Assembly (NCBI RefSeq): GCF_014192105.1
Contig: NZ_JACHXK010000003.1
Span: 310,001-374,000 of the forward strand
Origin: Paenibacillus phyllosphaerae
GTDB lineage: Bacteria; Bacillota; Bacilli; Paenibacillales; Paenibacillaceae
Direction of reading: 5' to 3'
DNA length: 64,000 nucleotides
Shown here: positions 17,973 to 26,975 of the stretch, one piece after another
Layout: the number at the start of each line of letters is the position of its first letter
Numbering within the stretch: position 1 is the stretch's first letter
Made by a program: the position numbers and the translations under genes
Notes under the pieces: generated by a model
What the model was told of the DNA's origin: nothing
Seen by the model: only the letters and a program-made list of their open reading frames with translations
Database searches by the model: none

Positions 17973-19076
17973 ATGACAAGCTATCGGTATGACTTTGGCG
18001 TGACGGCGCCTGTAGAAGGCTGGCAGAAAGTAAAACCGGATACCGTGTATAGCCTGGCGGCAGGTTACGGATTTGAGGAAGCCGGGGTCGTGAGCGGATG
18101 TGAGCGGCAGGAGGAGTCGACTCCTCTTGTACGGGATTTCTGCATTCCGTTCGAGTCCGTCTTTGCCGCTGATGTGGACAATGGCACGTACATCGCGACG
18201 GTGATCATCGGCGATGCGGTTGCCGCTACGCATACGACGATCAAGGCTGGGACAGGGCGTCTTGTCCGCCAAGGAATCCGCACGGTGGCCGGGCAATATA
18301 GCAGGGAAACATTCGCCGTTCGGATCGAGAATCAGCAGTTCCGCTTGGCGTTCTCCGGTCTTGCGCCGCGAATTAACGCGCTGGAGCTAAGACGGTCCGA
18401 GGAGCCATTCACCATCTATATCGCAGGAGATTCCACGGTGACCGACCAGCCTGCCGACGGTTATCCGTATGCGGGATGGGGCCAGATGCTCGGCGCTGCG
18501 CTCAAGGCCGACGCGGCGATCTCGAATCATGCGATATCCGGCCGCAGCTCCAAAAGCTTCATCGGCGAGGGCAGGCTGCAAACCATCCTGGCTGAACTAA
18601 GAGCAAGCGACATGCTGCTCATCCAATTCGGGCATAATGACCAGAAGCTTGACGAGCCGCGCAGAACTGAGCCTTTCACAACGTATAAGGAACACTTAAT
18701 GGCTTATATCGATGGAGCTCGATCGCGCGGTGCGCTTCCAATTCTGGTGACGCCCGTTCATCGCCGTTATTATGACGGAGATCAGTTGGTCGATACGCAT
18801 GGCGATTACATCGTGGCGATGAAAGAGCTGGCGGAAGAAGAAGGCGTGCTCCTCGTCGATCTGGCGGCCAAAAGCAAAGCGCTGTTCGAGCAGCTTGGTC
18901 CGGAAGGGACGAAGTCCGTCTTCATGTGGGGAGCCCCTGGCGAATTCCTGAACTTCCCCGGCGGCGTCGCCGACAATACGCATTTTCAGGAGCGGGGCGC
19001 GATCGCGCTGGCTCAGCTTGTCGCAGAGGGACTGAAGGAGCTGCGCATTCCGGGCCTGCTTGTGGCGCTGCGATAG
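17973..19076 (+). CDS. SGNH/GDSL hydrolase, rhamnogalacturonan acetylesterase-like (CE12)
   Basis: 367 residues. The first ~145 form a beta-rich module of the kind found before CE12 catalytic domains. Then come the catalytic blocks: IYIAGDSTVTDQPA with the nucleophile Ser, the Gly of AISGRSSKSF, the Asn of IQFGHNDQK and the Asp/His pair in DNTHFQERG. The family removes acetyl groups from pectin rhamnogalacturonan. No signal peptide is seen, so it would act on imported oligosaccharides. ATG 17973 follows an AGGGAG..GAGGGA site; the upstream ATG at 17913 lacks one. Confidence 0.85.
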   Translation: MTSYRYDFGVTAPVEGWQKVKPDTVYSLAAGYGFEEAGVVSGCERQEESTPLVRDFCIPFESVFAADVDNGTYIATVIIGDAVAATHTTIKAGTGRLVRQGIRTVAGQYSRETFAVRIENQQFRLAFSGLAPRINALELRRSEEPFTIYIAGDSTVTDQPADGYPYAGWGQMLGAALKADAAISNHAISGRSSKSFIGEGRLQTILAELRASDMLLIQFGHNDQKLDEPRRTEPFTTYKEHLMAYIDGARSRGALPILVTPVHRRYYDGDQLVDTHGDYIVAMKELAEEEGVLLVDLAAKSKALFEQLGPEGTKSVFMWGAPGEFLNFPGGVADNTHFQERGAIALAQLVAEGLKELRIPGLLVALR

Positions 19077-19143
19077 CTTTAAGGATGCCTGAAATTTGGG
19101 GCGCGGCCAACATTTTGAGATGCGAAAGTGCTCCTTCTAGGCG

Positions 19144-19149
19144 TATAAT
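19144..19149 (+). promoter_or_regulatory. Candidate -10 box of the membrane hydrolase gene
   Basis: A perfect TATAAT in the gap 19077-19218; the -35 side (TGCGAA at 17 nt) is weak, so the assignment rests mainly on the -10 and position. Confidence 0.4.
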
Positions 19150-19218
19150 CGTAGATGACAAGCGTATTCAAGCTATCTTCATAATCTGCTTGTCGCTAAG
19201 GAGTGACGAGCTACTGTC

Positions 19219-21507
19219 ATGGAACTACCGCTGGATAATCCAATGCCTATGCCTGATCCCGCACCAAGACCCAAGCAATGGCTGCGCGCAATCGGCCGCT
19301 GGCTGATCTATCGGTTCATTGCTACCTTTGCCCGTGATACCCTCTTTTGGCGGTTATCCGTTATTGGCGTCTGGGTAGTCTATATGATATCGCTCTTGCT
19401 GACGGTGCTTGGTACGCCGACAGGCCTTGGCGTCGCAATCGATTGCCTGATCGCGGCTTTCCTCGGCACCGTGGTTATGGGAACTGCCTGCTCGATCATC
19501 GCTTTCCTGTTCTCGATGATGTACGTCCCCCTCCCGCGTTTTTTTGCGGGGAGTTTGCTGTATACCGGATTTATCGTTTATGTCATTTTGTATCATGCAG
19601 ATATGGGCAATTATGTCTCCGTCGTGAGCAGTGTTATTGTCGCTGTCGCCGGGGCGATTGCGGGCATCATTCTCGCGATCTTGCTTCATCCGCGAATTGG
19701 CGGCAAGTCAAAGCTTGCGTTCGCGACCGTTCTTGTGTTGGCAGGCGTCTCCTCGATTGCTTGGCCGCCGGCGAACACGCCGGCCGAACCGGCGCTAGCA
19801 CCAGGCGAAGTGCTCGATGTGCCGATCATTGAGGCGGGTAATCCTGCTCTTGCGGGTTCGTATCCCGTGCGTGCATTCACCTATGGAAGCGGTGTTGACC
19901 GTCATCGGAGCGAGTATGGTGAAGCGGTCGGACTGATCACACCGTCTGTAGATGCCTCGGCCTATATTACCAAATGGTCGCGGATCCGCGAATGGTTCTG
20001 GGGTTTCGACGAAACGGCGCTTCCCGTCAACGGAAGGATGTGGATGCCGGAGGGCGAAGGTCCGTTCCCGGTCGTCCTTATCGTGCACGGCAACCATCTG
20101 ATGGAGCAATTCTCCGACGGCGGGTATGCTTATCTGGGTGAGCTGCTGGCTAGCCGGGGGTTCGTCACCGTGTCCGTGGACGAGAACTTCTTGAATTACT
20201 CGGTATGGGGAAATATCCCTAACCAAGATTTCAAAGTACGCGCATGGATGCTGCTGAAGCATCTTCAACAGCTCGCGAATTTCAATCAGCTGCCGGGCAA
20301 TCCGATGTCGGGCAAGCTGGACATGAATCGGGTCGCGCTGATGGGGCACTCGCGCGGCGGTCAAGCGGCGCCGATGGCTGCCGATTGGACGCGTTGGTTC
20401 AAGTCCGATCAGACGCTCGCCGGTCTTGAAGATATTCATGTTCAAGCGGTTGTCGCGATTGCGCCGACGGACAAGCAGATCGACAAGACATCCGCGCGGC
20501 TCAAGGATATCTATTATTTGACCCTGCAAGGCGCGCAGGATGGCGACGTTAACGACTTCTACGGTGAACGTCAATACATCCGTACCAGCTTCTCGAATAC
20601 CGCGGCAGGGAACGAGCGGTTCAAAGCGTCCTTGTACATTGGCGAAGCCAATCACAGCCGGTTCAATACCGATTGGGGGACGATGGACGACAGCCTGCCG
20701 GGCGGCTTGTTCCTGCGTCACGCAGGGATGATGCCGGCGGACGATCAGCGTGAGGTCGCGAAGGTGTATATTGCCGCTTTCCTGGAGACGGCGCTTCACG
20801 GCAAGTCGGACTACGAGCCGCTGTTCGAGGATTACCGGACGGCAGGCTCTTGGCTGCCGGAGGCGACGTATTTTAACCAATACGAGAAAGGGGCTTTCCT
20901 GCCGCTGGCCACCTTCGACGAAGACAGGGATAAGACGGTTCAGCAGGATGGCAGCACGGCGGAAGTGGATGGGCTGCAATGGTCCGAGGAGGAAGCCATA
21001 GACCGCCAACGGCATAACCGCGGGACGCGCGGCGTCGTGCTCAAGTGGAACGAAGGACGCGGAGGCAGTTATACTATCGAGCTGTCCGAATCCTTCCGCC
21101 GCCGGTTGAGCGGAGCGAGCCCGGAGACCGTGCTCCAGTTCTCCATGTCCGATCTCGAACGTGACTTAAGAGAGAAGGAACAGACTATCCCGCCGCTCGA
21201 TGTGCAGGTGGATGTCACACTGCAGGACGGATCGAGCATCACGCAGCCGCTGCAAGCCTTCATGCCAGTCGTAGAGCCGGTGCAATCCCAATTCACCATC
21301 GCCTCTTGGATGGAGAAACGGATCAAGGACGGCAAGTACAAAGAATCGACGGAGCCGGTGCTCCAGACGTACCGCTTGCCGCTCAAGGTGTACGATTTCG
21401 GCGGCCAACCGACAGATGCCTCCGAGATTACGGCCATTACGTTCCGCTTCCAAGGCGGACCGGGTAAAGTGATGCTAGATAATATCGGATTCGATAACCT
21501 AGAATAA
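19219..21507 (+). CDS. Membrane protein with C-terminal alpha/beta hydrolase domain
   Basis: 762 residues. Five or so hydrophobic helices occupy residues about 45-185 (for example LSVIGVWVVYMISLLLTVLG). A large soluble part follows, with VVLIVHGNH, the nucleophile elbow GHSRGGQAA near residue 378, and a late His-containing ANHSRFNTDW that could complete the triad. The last ~190 residues look like a beta-rich module. The hydrolase would be membrane-tethered, probably outside the cell; ester or peptide substrates are both possible. The ATG at 19219 is 15 nt from AAGGAG, so the start is uncertain. Confidence 0.8.
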   Translation: MELPLDNPMPMPDPAPRPKQWLRAIGRWLIYRFIATFARDTLFWRLSVIGVWVVYMISLLLTVLGTPTGLGVAIDCLIAAFLGTVVMGTACSIIAFLFSMMYVPLPRFFAGSLLYTGFIVYVILYHADMGNYVSVVSSVIVAVAGAIAGIILAILLHPRIGGKSKLAFATVLVLAGVSSIAWPPANTPAEPALAPGEVLDVPIIEAGNPALAGSYPVRAFTYGSGVDRHRSEYGEAVGLITPSVDASAYITKWSRIREWFWGFDETALPVNGRMWMPEGEGPFPVVLIVHGNHLMEQFSDGGYAYLGELLASRGFVTVSVDENFLNYSVWGNIPNQDFKVRAWMLLKHLQQLANFNQLPGNPMSGKLDMNRVALMGHSRGGQAAPMAADWTRWFKSDQTLAGLEDIHVQAVVAIAPTDKQIDKTSARLKDIYYLTLQGAQDGDVNDFYGERQYIRTSFSNTAAGNERFKASLYIGEANHSRFNTDWGTMDDSLPGGLFLRHAGMMPADDQREVAKVYIAAFLETALHGKSDYEPLFEDYRTAGSWLPEATYFNQYEKGAFLPLATFDEDRDKTVQQDGSTAEVDGLQWSEEEAIDRQRHNRGTRGVVLKWNEGRGGSYTIELSESFRRRLSGASPETVLQFSMSDLERDLREKEQTIPPLDVQVDVTLQDGSSITQPLQAFMPVVEPVQSQFTIASWMEKRIKDGKYKESTEPVLQTYRLPLKVYDFGGQPTDASEITAITFRFQGGPGKVMLDNIGFDNLE

Positions 21508-21518
21508 GACCTTTTGAT

Positions 21519-21551
21519 AAAACGACTGCAGCGAAGCTGCGGTCGTTTTTT
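21519..21551 (+). terminator. Rho-independent terminator
   Basis: AAAACGACTGCAGC-GAA-GCTGCGGTCGTTTT stem-loop followed by T, right after the hydrolase gene. Confidence 0.9.
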
Positions 21552-21592
21552 GTTTCCATTTTTTTATTTTTGCTCTGCAACAATAAAAACGT

Positions 21593-21910
21593 AAAGCGTG
21601 TCCACAAAGTGGACGTCAAGCGAGGGATGCACGGTAGCTGCATTTTCCACTAGCCCAGCAGTCACCTCCCCGAGGCAAAAAGTCGCGAACGAAGTTCGAA
21701 CGCAGAGCTTTGTCCGCAACGGATTGCGTTATACCAATCCGTATGGACAAAAGCGGGCCAACGCCGAAAGGACTCATCGAAGACGGCCGCGTTACGAGTC
21801 ACGCAGATTATCGGAGTCTAAGAGTTTTCCAATGGAAAACTCACTTCGGAAGCATAAGCTTGGGTGATGACCCTCTTGTTACCCTCCAATGGAGGGGGAA
21901 GGGGCGAGGT
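21593..21910 (+). repeat. Large structured dispersed repeat, copy A
   Basis: Blocks in order: GTCCAC-AAA-GTGGAC hairpin (21600-21614), GAGCTTTGTCC (21705-21715), a hairpin closed by TTTGTCC/GGACAAA with inner ACGGATTG/CAATCCGT (21709-21751), AAGCGGGCC, CATCGAAGACGGCCGCGT, ATTATCGGAGTC, then CCTCCAATGGAGG and GGGGGAAGGGGCGAGG. Relative to copies B and C it has an extra palindrome, GAGTTTTCC-AAT-GGAAAACTC (about 21821-21841). It lies between the hydrolase terminator and cheA. No function known to me. Confidence 0.85.
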
Positions 21911-22046
21911 GATCTCAAGGAAGGGGCGAGGGAAAAAGTAAGAGGCGAGTGAAGAAGGTTGCTGTCAGTAAGGTTTGTCTTAAAGGTTGGAATCAGTAGA
22001 GTAGGGGGGCAAAGGGGGAAGGCGAAAATTCCCACCTCCCGTTATC

Positions 22047-22073
22047 TAACACAATGTCGATTATTTTCCGATG
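22047..22073 (+). promoter_or_regulatory. Candidate SigD (flagellar) promoter of the che operon
   Basis: TAAC (22047) and TTCCGATG (22066) are 15 nt apart, close to the SigD consensus TAAA-N15-GCCGATAT, and lie 42 nt before the cheA start. SigD drives motility and chemotaxis genes in Bacillus relatives. Confidence 0.5.
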
Positions 22074-22114
22074 CTAAGCCTATCAGCAACATCAACAAGA
22101 GTGAGGGGATTGTA

Positions 22115-24559
22115 TTGTCGAATCATTACATCACCGAACAAATGGTAGAAATGTTCATCTATGAAACGACGCAAAATATCGAGCAGTTGGAGCAAGAGAT
22201 CGTGCTCTGCGAAGCCAACGGGTTCGTACCGTCGGCCGTCAATGAGATTTTGCGCAATATGCATACGATAAAAGGCTCATCTGCCATGATGTTCTATACG
22301 AGTATCGCAACGCTCTCCCATTCGCTGGAAGATCTCTTCTTCTTCCTGCGCGAGAACAAGCCGGAGGAGGTCGACTACTCGACCCTGTCCGATCTAGTAT
22401 TGGAGGGCATCGACTTCATCAAAGTCGAGCTGCACAAAATCAAATCGAAGGAGCCGGTCGACGGCGACGCTTCCGGACTGATCGAGACGATCAATCAGTT
22501 CCTTGCGGCTGTAAAGGGGACGAATGCGAAACCTCCGGCACAAGACACTGGGCCGGAAGAGACGATGACGAAGCTCGAGCAGGCGCACGAAGCGGAGTGG
22601 GAGCTGAATCGGTCGGTTTCGGTCCGAACGCGGACGGTTGCGCATCGGCTCGGCTACGAGGCGACGATTCATTTCGAAGACGGGTGCGAGATGGAGAATG
22701 TACGGGCTTACGGCATCGTACATAGCTTGCAAGAGCTCGCAAGCGACATGGTCTGCGACCCGCCCGATTATATCGAGAACGAGGCGAGCATCCAGACGAT
22801 TCGGAAGCAAGGTTTCGCGATACGCTTCCAATCTTCGGAGCCGTACGATGTGGTGCATAACCGGATTAGCGATACGCTTTTCCTGCGCAGTCTAACGCTG
22901 AGCGTCATCCGGGAGAACCGCCCTCAGACCGAATATAAAGCCAACCTGAGGTTCGAGGATGGTTGCGAGATGGAGAATATCCGGGCATTCGGCGTCGTGC
23001 ATGCCTTGAAACAAATCGCCTGGGGGATCGCATGCGATCCGGAAGATTACGTAGAGAACGAAGCGAGCATCCCGTTCATTCGCGAACAGGGGTTTACCGT
23101 CACGTTCAAGACGAACGAATCGTATGAGCGCATCGCCAAACTATTCGAAGATACGTTGTTCCTATCCGAATTGAAGCTGGAACAAGAGCCGGAGCAGCTT
23201 GACGAGACATTATGCGCAACTCAAGAGGCCGGCTCAGACCAACTAACCAAGCCATCGCCAGAAGTAACGGTCCCATCATCCGGCAAGCCAGAAGCCGAAG
23301 CGCAGAAGCCAGATACACAGAAACCAGATACACAGAAACCGAAGGCGAAGACGCCTAAGAAGGAAACATCCGATCATAGCTCACCGGCGGGACAAAGCTT
23401 GATCAGCGTCAATATCGAGAAGCTGGACAGGCTGATGGATCTCGTCGGGGAGATGGTTATCGCCGAAGCGATGGTAACGCAGAATCCGGATCTGCAGGGT
23501 CTTCAGCTGGACCGATTCCATAAAGCGGCGCAGCTGCTGCACAAAATTACGAGCGAGCTGCAAGATGTCGTCATGTCCATCCGCATGGTGCCGCTGTCCG
23601 CAACCTTCCAGAAGATGCACCGCATCGTCCGGGACATGTGCAAAAATTTGGGCAAAGAAGTGCAGCTGAAGCTGATCGGCGAAGAAACCGAAGTCGACAA
23701 GAACGTGATCCAGCATATCTCGGATCCGCTCATGCATCTTATCCGCAATTCGATCGACCACGGGATCGAATTGCCCGAGCACCGCGATGCGGCAGGCAAG
23801 GCAAGAGCCGGCGTCGTCACGCTTGAAGCGAAGAATGCGGGCGGCGACGTCTACGTGATCATCAAGGACGATGGCAAAGGACTGTCGAAGGAGAAGCTGC
23901 TCGAGAAGGCGAGGAAGAACGGCCTCTTGACCAAACCGGAAGAGGAGATGACCGACAAAGAAATTTTCGGCCTCATCTTCCTGCCGGGCTTCTCCACTAA
24001 GGAAGCGATCTCGGAATATAGCGGACGGGGAGTCGGAATGGATGTCGTCTCCCAGAATATCAGCGCCATCGGAGGCAGTATTTCCGTTGACAGTGCGGAA
24101 GGAAGCGGCACGACGATTACGCTCAAAATTCAGCTCACCCTTGCGATCATCGACGGAATGACGATGCGTGTCGGCACCTCGCGCTATACGATACCGACGA
24201 ATGCGATCGTCGAATCGTTCCGACCGAAGGAGCGGGACATTATCCGCGATCCGGATGACCGCGAGATGATTATGGTCCGGGGACAATGTTATCCGATCCT
24301 GCGGCTCCACCGGTTATACGGGGTGAAGTCGGATACGACGCAGTTCCATGAAGGCATCCTGATCATGACGCAGCACGATGACCAAGCGTTCTGCCTGTTC
24401 GCGGACGAACTGATCGGCCAGCAGCAGGTCGTCGTCAAAGCGCTGCCGGAATATATCAAACGCATGCGCAACATACAAGGCCTTGCAGGCTGCACGCTGT
24501 TGGGAGACGGAAGCATCAGCTTGATTTTGGACCCAGGGGCATTGTCTGCACGCGGATAA
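22115..24559 (+). CDS. cheA: Chemotaxis histidine kinase with duplicated P2 domain
   Basis: 814 residues from TTG 22115 (GAGGGG just upstream; the frame is open further 5' into the repeat region, without a better start). P1/HPt has the phosphorylated His50 in NMHTIKGSSAMM. Two tandem P2-like domains follow, at about 178-258 and 271-352, each containing FEDGCEMEN and a DPxDYxENEAS stretch. Then a low-complexity linker (TQKPDTQKPK), P3 dimerisation at about 430, P4 kinase (HLIRNSIDHGIE, SGRGVGMDVV) and P5 CheW-like from about 671. It autophosphorylates in response to chemoreceptors and passes phosphate to CheY and CheB. No cheY is in the window. Confidence 0.93.
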   Translation: MSNHYITEQMVEMFIYETTQNIEQLEQEIVLCEANGFVPSAVNEILRNMHTIKGSSAMMFYTSIATLSHSLEDLFFFLRENKPEEVDYSTLSDLVLEGIDFIKVELHKIKSKEPVDGDASGLIETINQFLAAVKGTNAKPPAQDTGPEETMTKLEQAHEAEWELNRSVSVRTRTVAHRLGYEATIHFEDGCEMENVRAYGIVHSLQELASDMVCDPPDYIENEASIQTIRKQGFAIRFQSSEPYDVVHNRISDTLFLRSLTLSVIRENRPQTEYKANLRFEDGCEMENIRAFGVVHALKQIAWGIACDPEDYVENEASIPFIREQGFTVTFKTNESYERIAKLFEDTLFLSELKLEQEPEQLDETLCATQEAGSDQLTKPSPEVTVPSSGKPEAEAQKPDTQKPDTQKPKAKTPKKETSDHSSPAGQSLISVNIEKLDRLMDLVGEMVIAEAMVTQNPDLQGLQLDRFHKAAQLLHKITSELQDVVMSIRMVPLSATFQKMHRIVRDMCKNLGKEVQLKLIGEETEVDKNVIQHISDPLMHLIRNSIDHGIELPEHRDAAGKARAGVVTLEAKNAGGDVYVIIKDDGKGLSKEKLLEKARKNGLLTKPEEEMTDKEIFGLIFLPGFSTKEAISEYSGRGVGMDVVSQNISAIGGSISVDSAEGSGTTITLKIQLTLAIIDGMTMRVGTSRYTIPTNAIVESFRPKERDIIRDPDDREMIMVRGQCYPILRLHRLYGVKSDTTQFHEGILIMTQHDDQAFCLFADELIGQQQVVVKALPEYIKRMRNIQGLAGCTLLGDGSISLILDPGALSARG

Positions 24560-24597
24560 CAACATGGACAGATTAAGATGGAAGGAGCATGTGGAGA

Positions 24598-25092
24598 ATG
24601 TCGCATGAGGAAGAGCAATACGACATGTACGAAGAGGATACGCAGCGAGGGAAGTATCTGACCTTCAAGCTGGTGAACGAGTCTTACGGCATTGAGATCA
24701 AATACGTGATCGAGATCATCGGCTTGCAGCCGGTGACGATCGTGCCGGAGCTGCCGGATTATATGCAGGGCATTATCAACCTGAGGGGAAAAATCATCCC
24801 GGTCATGGACGTCCGGCTGCGCTTCAAGAAGCCGTTCCGCGAATACAACGACCGGACATGCGTTATCGTGATCGAGATCGAGGACATTACGATCGGGCTG
24901 ATCGTCGATAGTGTCTCCGAAGTGCTGGCCATTCCGGAATCGGAGATCGTCAGTCCCACGGAGCTCGGACAGAGTCACCGCAACAAATATATTAAGGGGA
25001 TCGGCAAGTCCGGCGATGAGGTGAAGCTCATTCTGGACTGCGCGAAGCTGCTGCAGGAGCAGGATGTTACGAATCTGACTGCGCTGACGTAG
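24598..25092 (+). CDS. cheW: Chemotaxis coupling protein
   Basis: 164 residues forming a single CheW domain: KYLTFKLVNESYGIEIKYV, PDYMQGIINLRGKIIPVMD and LIVDSVSEVLAIP. It bridges chemoreceptors to the P5 domain of CheA. ATG 24598 fits AAGGAG at about 24583 (10 nt); ATG 24589 is too close to it. Second gene of the che operon, 38 nt after cheA. Confidence 0.93.
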   Translation: MSHEEEQYDMYEEDTQRGKYLTFKLVNESYGIEIKYVIEIIGLQPVTIVPELPDYMQGIINLRGKIIPVMDVRLRFKKPFREYNDRTCVIVIEIEDITIGLIVDSVSEVLAIPESEIVSPTELGQSHRNKYIKGIGKSGDEVKLILDCAKLLQEQDVTNLTALT

Positions 25093-25144
25093 CATGTTCA
25101 CTACAACATACATCATGGGACAACAACGAGGAGGAACATTCATC

Positions 25145-26962
25145 ATGAAACTTACCGTCAAGAATCGGCTGCTAGTCAGCTTCGGCTTCGTGCTGCTGCT
25201 GCTCGTGCTGATCGGCAGTTATGCAATCTATTCATTAAACAAAGTCAACGAACAATCCACGGTGATTAGTGAAGAATGGCTGCCAGGGGTGAATGCGGCG
25301 AATGCGTTGAACACGATGACGTCCGATTTTCGCAATTTGGAATACCGCCATATTATTTCGGGCGATCAGCAAACGCTGGCGAATCTGCTCAAAGAAGTGG
25401 ACATTCAGAAAGCGGCTATACAGGATATGATGCATCAATATGAGACGACCATCCGAATAGAGGAAGACAGGGAGAAGTTCAATACGTTCAAGACAGATTG
25501 GCTGTCCTACGAGAAAATAAGCGGAGAAGTGCTTGGGCTCAGCACGCAGATGAAGAACGCGGCTGCAATTGAGCGCATGGAGAGTGATTCGAAGGCCTTG
25601 TTCGACAAGGTCTCCAATGAACTGCTTAATATTGTGACCTATAATCAATCCCACGCGGACGAAGCAAGCAAACTGGGGGACGATGTGTACGCCAATACCC
25701 GAACGATCCTGATTGTCGTGATCGTCCTGGCGGTCATCATTACATTGGTCGTAAGCATGCTCATCATTAACAGCATTATCCGTCCGCTCCGCACGCTAAC
25801 GGAAGCGGCCGACCGTCTGGCAGTCGGCGATGTGAGCGCCAACGTCAAGGCAACGTCGCAAGACGAGATCGGTATGCTGATGGAGGCCTTCGCGGCCATG
25901 ATTACGAATATCCGCGAGCAAGCGCAGACAGCCGAGCGTATCGCGGCAGGAGATCTGACGGTCAACGTTCATGTTCGTTCCGAGCAGGACCTGCTTGGCC
26001 GCAAGCTACAAGAACTGGTTCGCAACATGAACGATGTCATGGCGGGCATTAGTTCTTCCGCAGAACAGGTCGCTTCGGGCTCCAGCCAAGTCTCCGCTTC
26101 TAGCATAGCCCTGTCGCAAGGCGCCACTGAGCAGGCGAGCGCGGTAGAGGAGTTGTCGGCTTCCCTGGAGGAAATCTCCTCGCAGACGAATCTGAATGCG
26201 CAGAACGCTGGCAATGCTAATGAGCTGGCTGAGACGCTGAAGGCGAATGCGGTCAATGGCAATCAGCAGATGCAGAATATGCTCAGCGCCATGGAGCAGA
26301 TCAACGATGCGTCGGCGAGTATCTCCAAAATCATTAAAGTCATCGACGAGATTGCATTCCAGACGAATATTCTGGCGCTCAATGCAGCCGTTGAAGCAGC
26401 GCGTGCCGGTCAACATGGCAAAGGATTCGCCGTCGTTGCCGAGGAAGTGCGCAATCTGGCTGCCCGCTCTGCAGGCGCTGCCAAAGAAACGACCGACATG
26501 ATCGAAGGTTCGATCAAGAAGGCGGAATCCGGTACGAAGATTGCCCGCGATACCGCTGAAGAACTGTCTCAATTGGTGAGCGGCATCGAGAAGGTTGCGC
26601 AGCTGGTCGGGAATATCGCGATCGCTTCGAATGAGCAGGCTTCCGGCATTGCCCAGATCAACCAAGGCATTATGCAGGTATCGCAGGTTATTCAGACGAA
26701 CTCGGCGACGAGTGAAGAGAGCGCGGCAGCAAGCGAAGAGCTGTCGAGCCAAGCAGGCATGCTGAAGGAAATGGTCAGCCGCTTTACGCTCAAGCAAGGC
26801 AATAACGGATTCGGCAAATTCGATGAGTTCAGCCCTGCCGTACTTCGCATGCTCGAGACAATGGGCGAGAAGATGCCGAAGGAGCCGGCCCGCGATTCGC
26901 ATGATTCCCAAGGGGCTTGGTCGAAGATCGCTCTTAGCGATAACGAATTCGGCAAATACTAA
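25145..26962 (+). CDS. Methyl-accepting chemotaxis protein with four-helix-bundle sensor
   Basis: 605 residues: membrane helix at about 10-30, extracellular four-helix bundle (about 31-190, 4HB_MCP type), second helix at about 194-216, HAMP (RPLRTLTEAADRLAVGDVSA), then a long coiled coil with the signalling tip IDEIAFQTNILALNAAVEAA and [18 protein letters not shown] 25145 has GAGGAGGAAC upstream. Its place inside the che operon suggests that it is the dedicated receptor of this CheA. Confidence 0.93.
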   Translation: MKLTVKNRLLVSFGFVLLLLVLIGSYAIYSLNKVNEQSTVISEEWLPGVNAANALNTMTSDFRNLEYRHIISGDQQTLANLLKEVDIQKAAIQDMMHQYETTIRIEEDREKFNTFKTDWLSYEKISGEVLGLSTQMKNAAAIERMESDSKALFDKVSNELLNIVTYNQSHADEASKLGDDVYANTRTILIVVIVLAVIITLVVSMLIINSIIRPLRTLTEAADRLAVGDVSANVKATSQDEIGMLMEAFAAMITNIREQAQTAERIAAGDLTVNVHVRSEQDLLGRKLQELVRNMNDVMAGISSSAEQVASGSSQVSASSIALSQGATEQASAVEELSASLEEISSQTNLNAQNAGNANELAETLKANAVNGNQQMQNMLSAMEQINDASASISKIIKVIDEIAFQTNILALNAAVEAARAGQHGKGFAVVAEEVRNLAARSAGAAKETTDMIEGSIKKAESGTKIARDTAEELSQLVSGIEKVAQLVGNIAIASNEQASGIAQINQGIMQVSQVIQTNSATSEESAAASEELSSQAGMLKEMVSRFTLKQGNNGFGKFDEFSPAVLRMLETMGEKMPKEPARDSHDSQGAWSKIALSDNEFGKY

Positions 26963-26975
26963 CAGGTATTAGCCG

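Noticed and set aside
21688..21700. LexA-like CGAAC..GTTCG in repeat copy A
   Set aside because: Only three bases separate the arms, whereas the SOS box needs four; it is part of the repeat.
21598..21867. Open frames inside the dispersed repeat that begin alike in copies A and B (VSTKWTSSE) and a second shared frame ending in LQWRGKGRG in all three copies
   Set aside because: Similarity is as high at the DNA level as in protein, copy C breaks the first frame after a few codons, and the frames run through perfect hairpins. Structured RNA or repeat explains them better.
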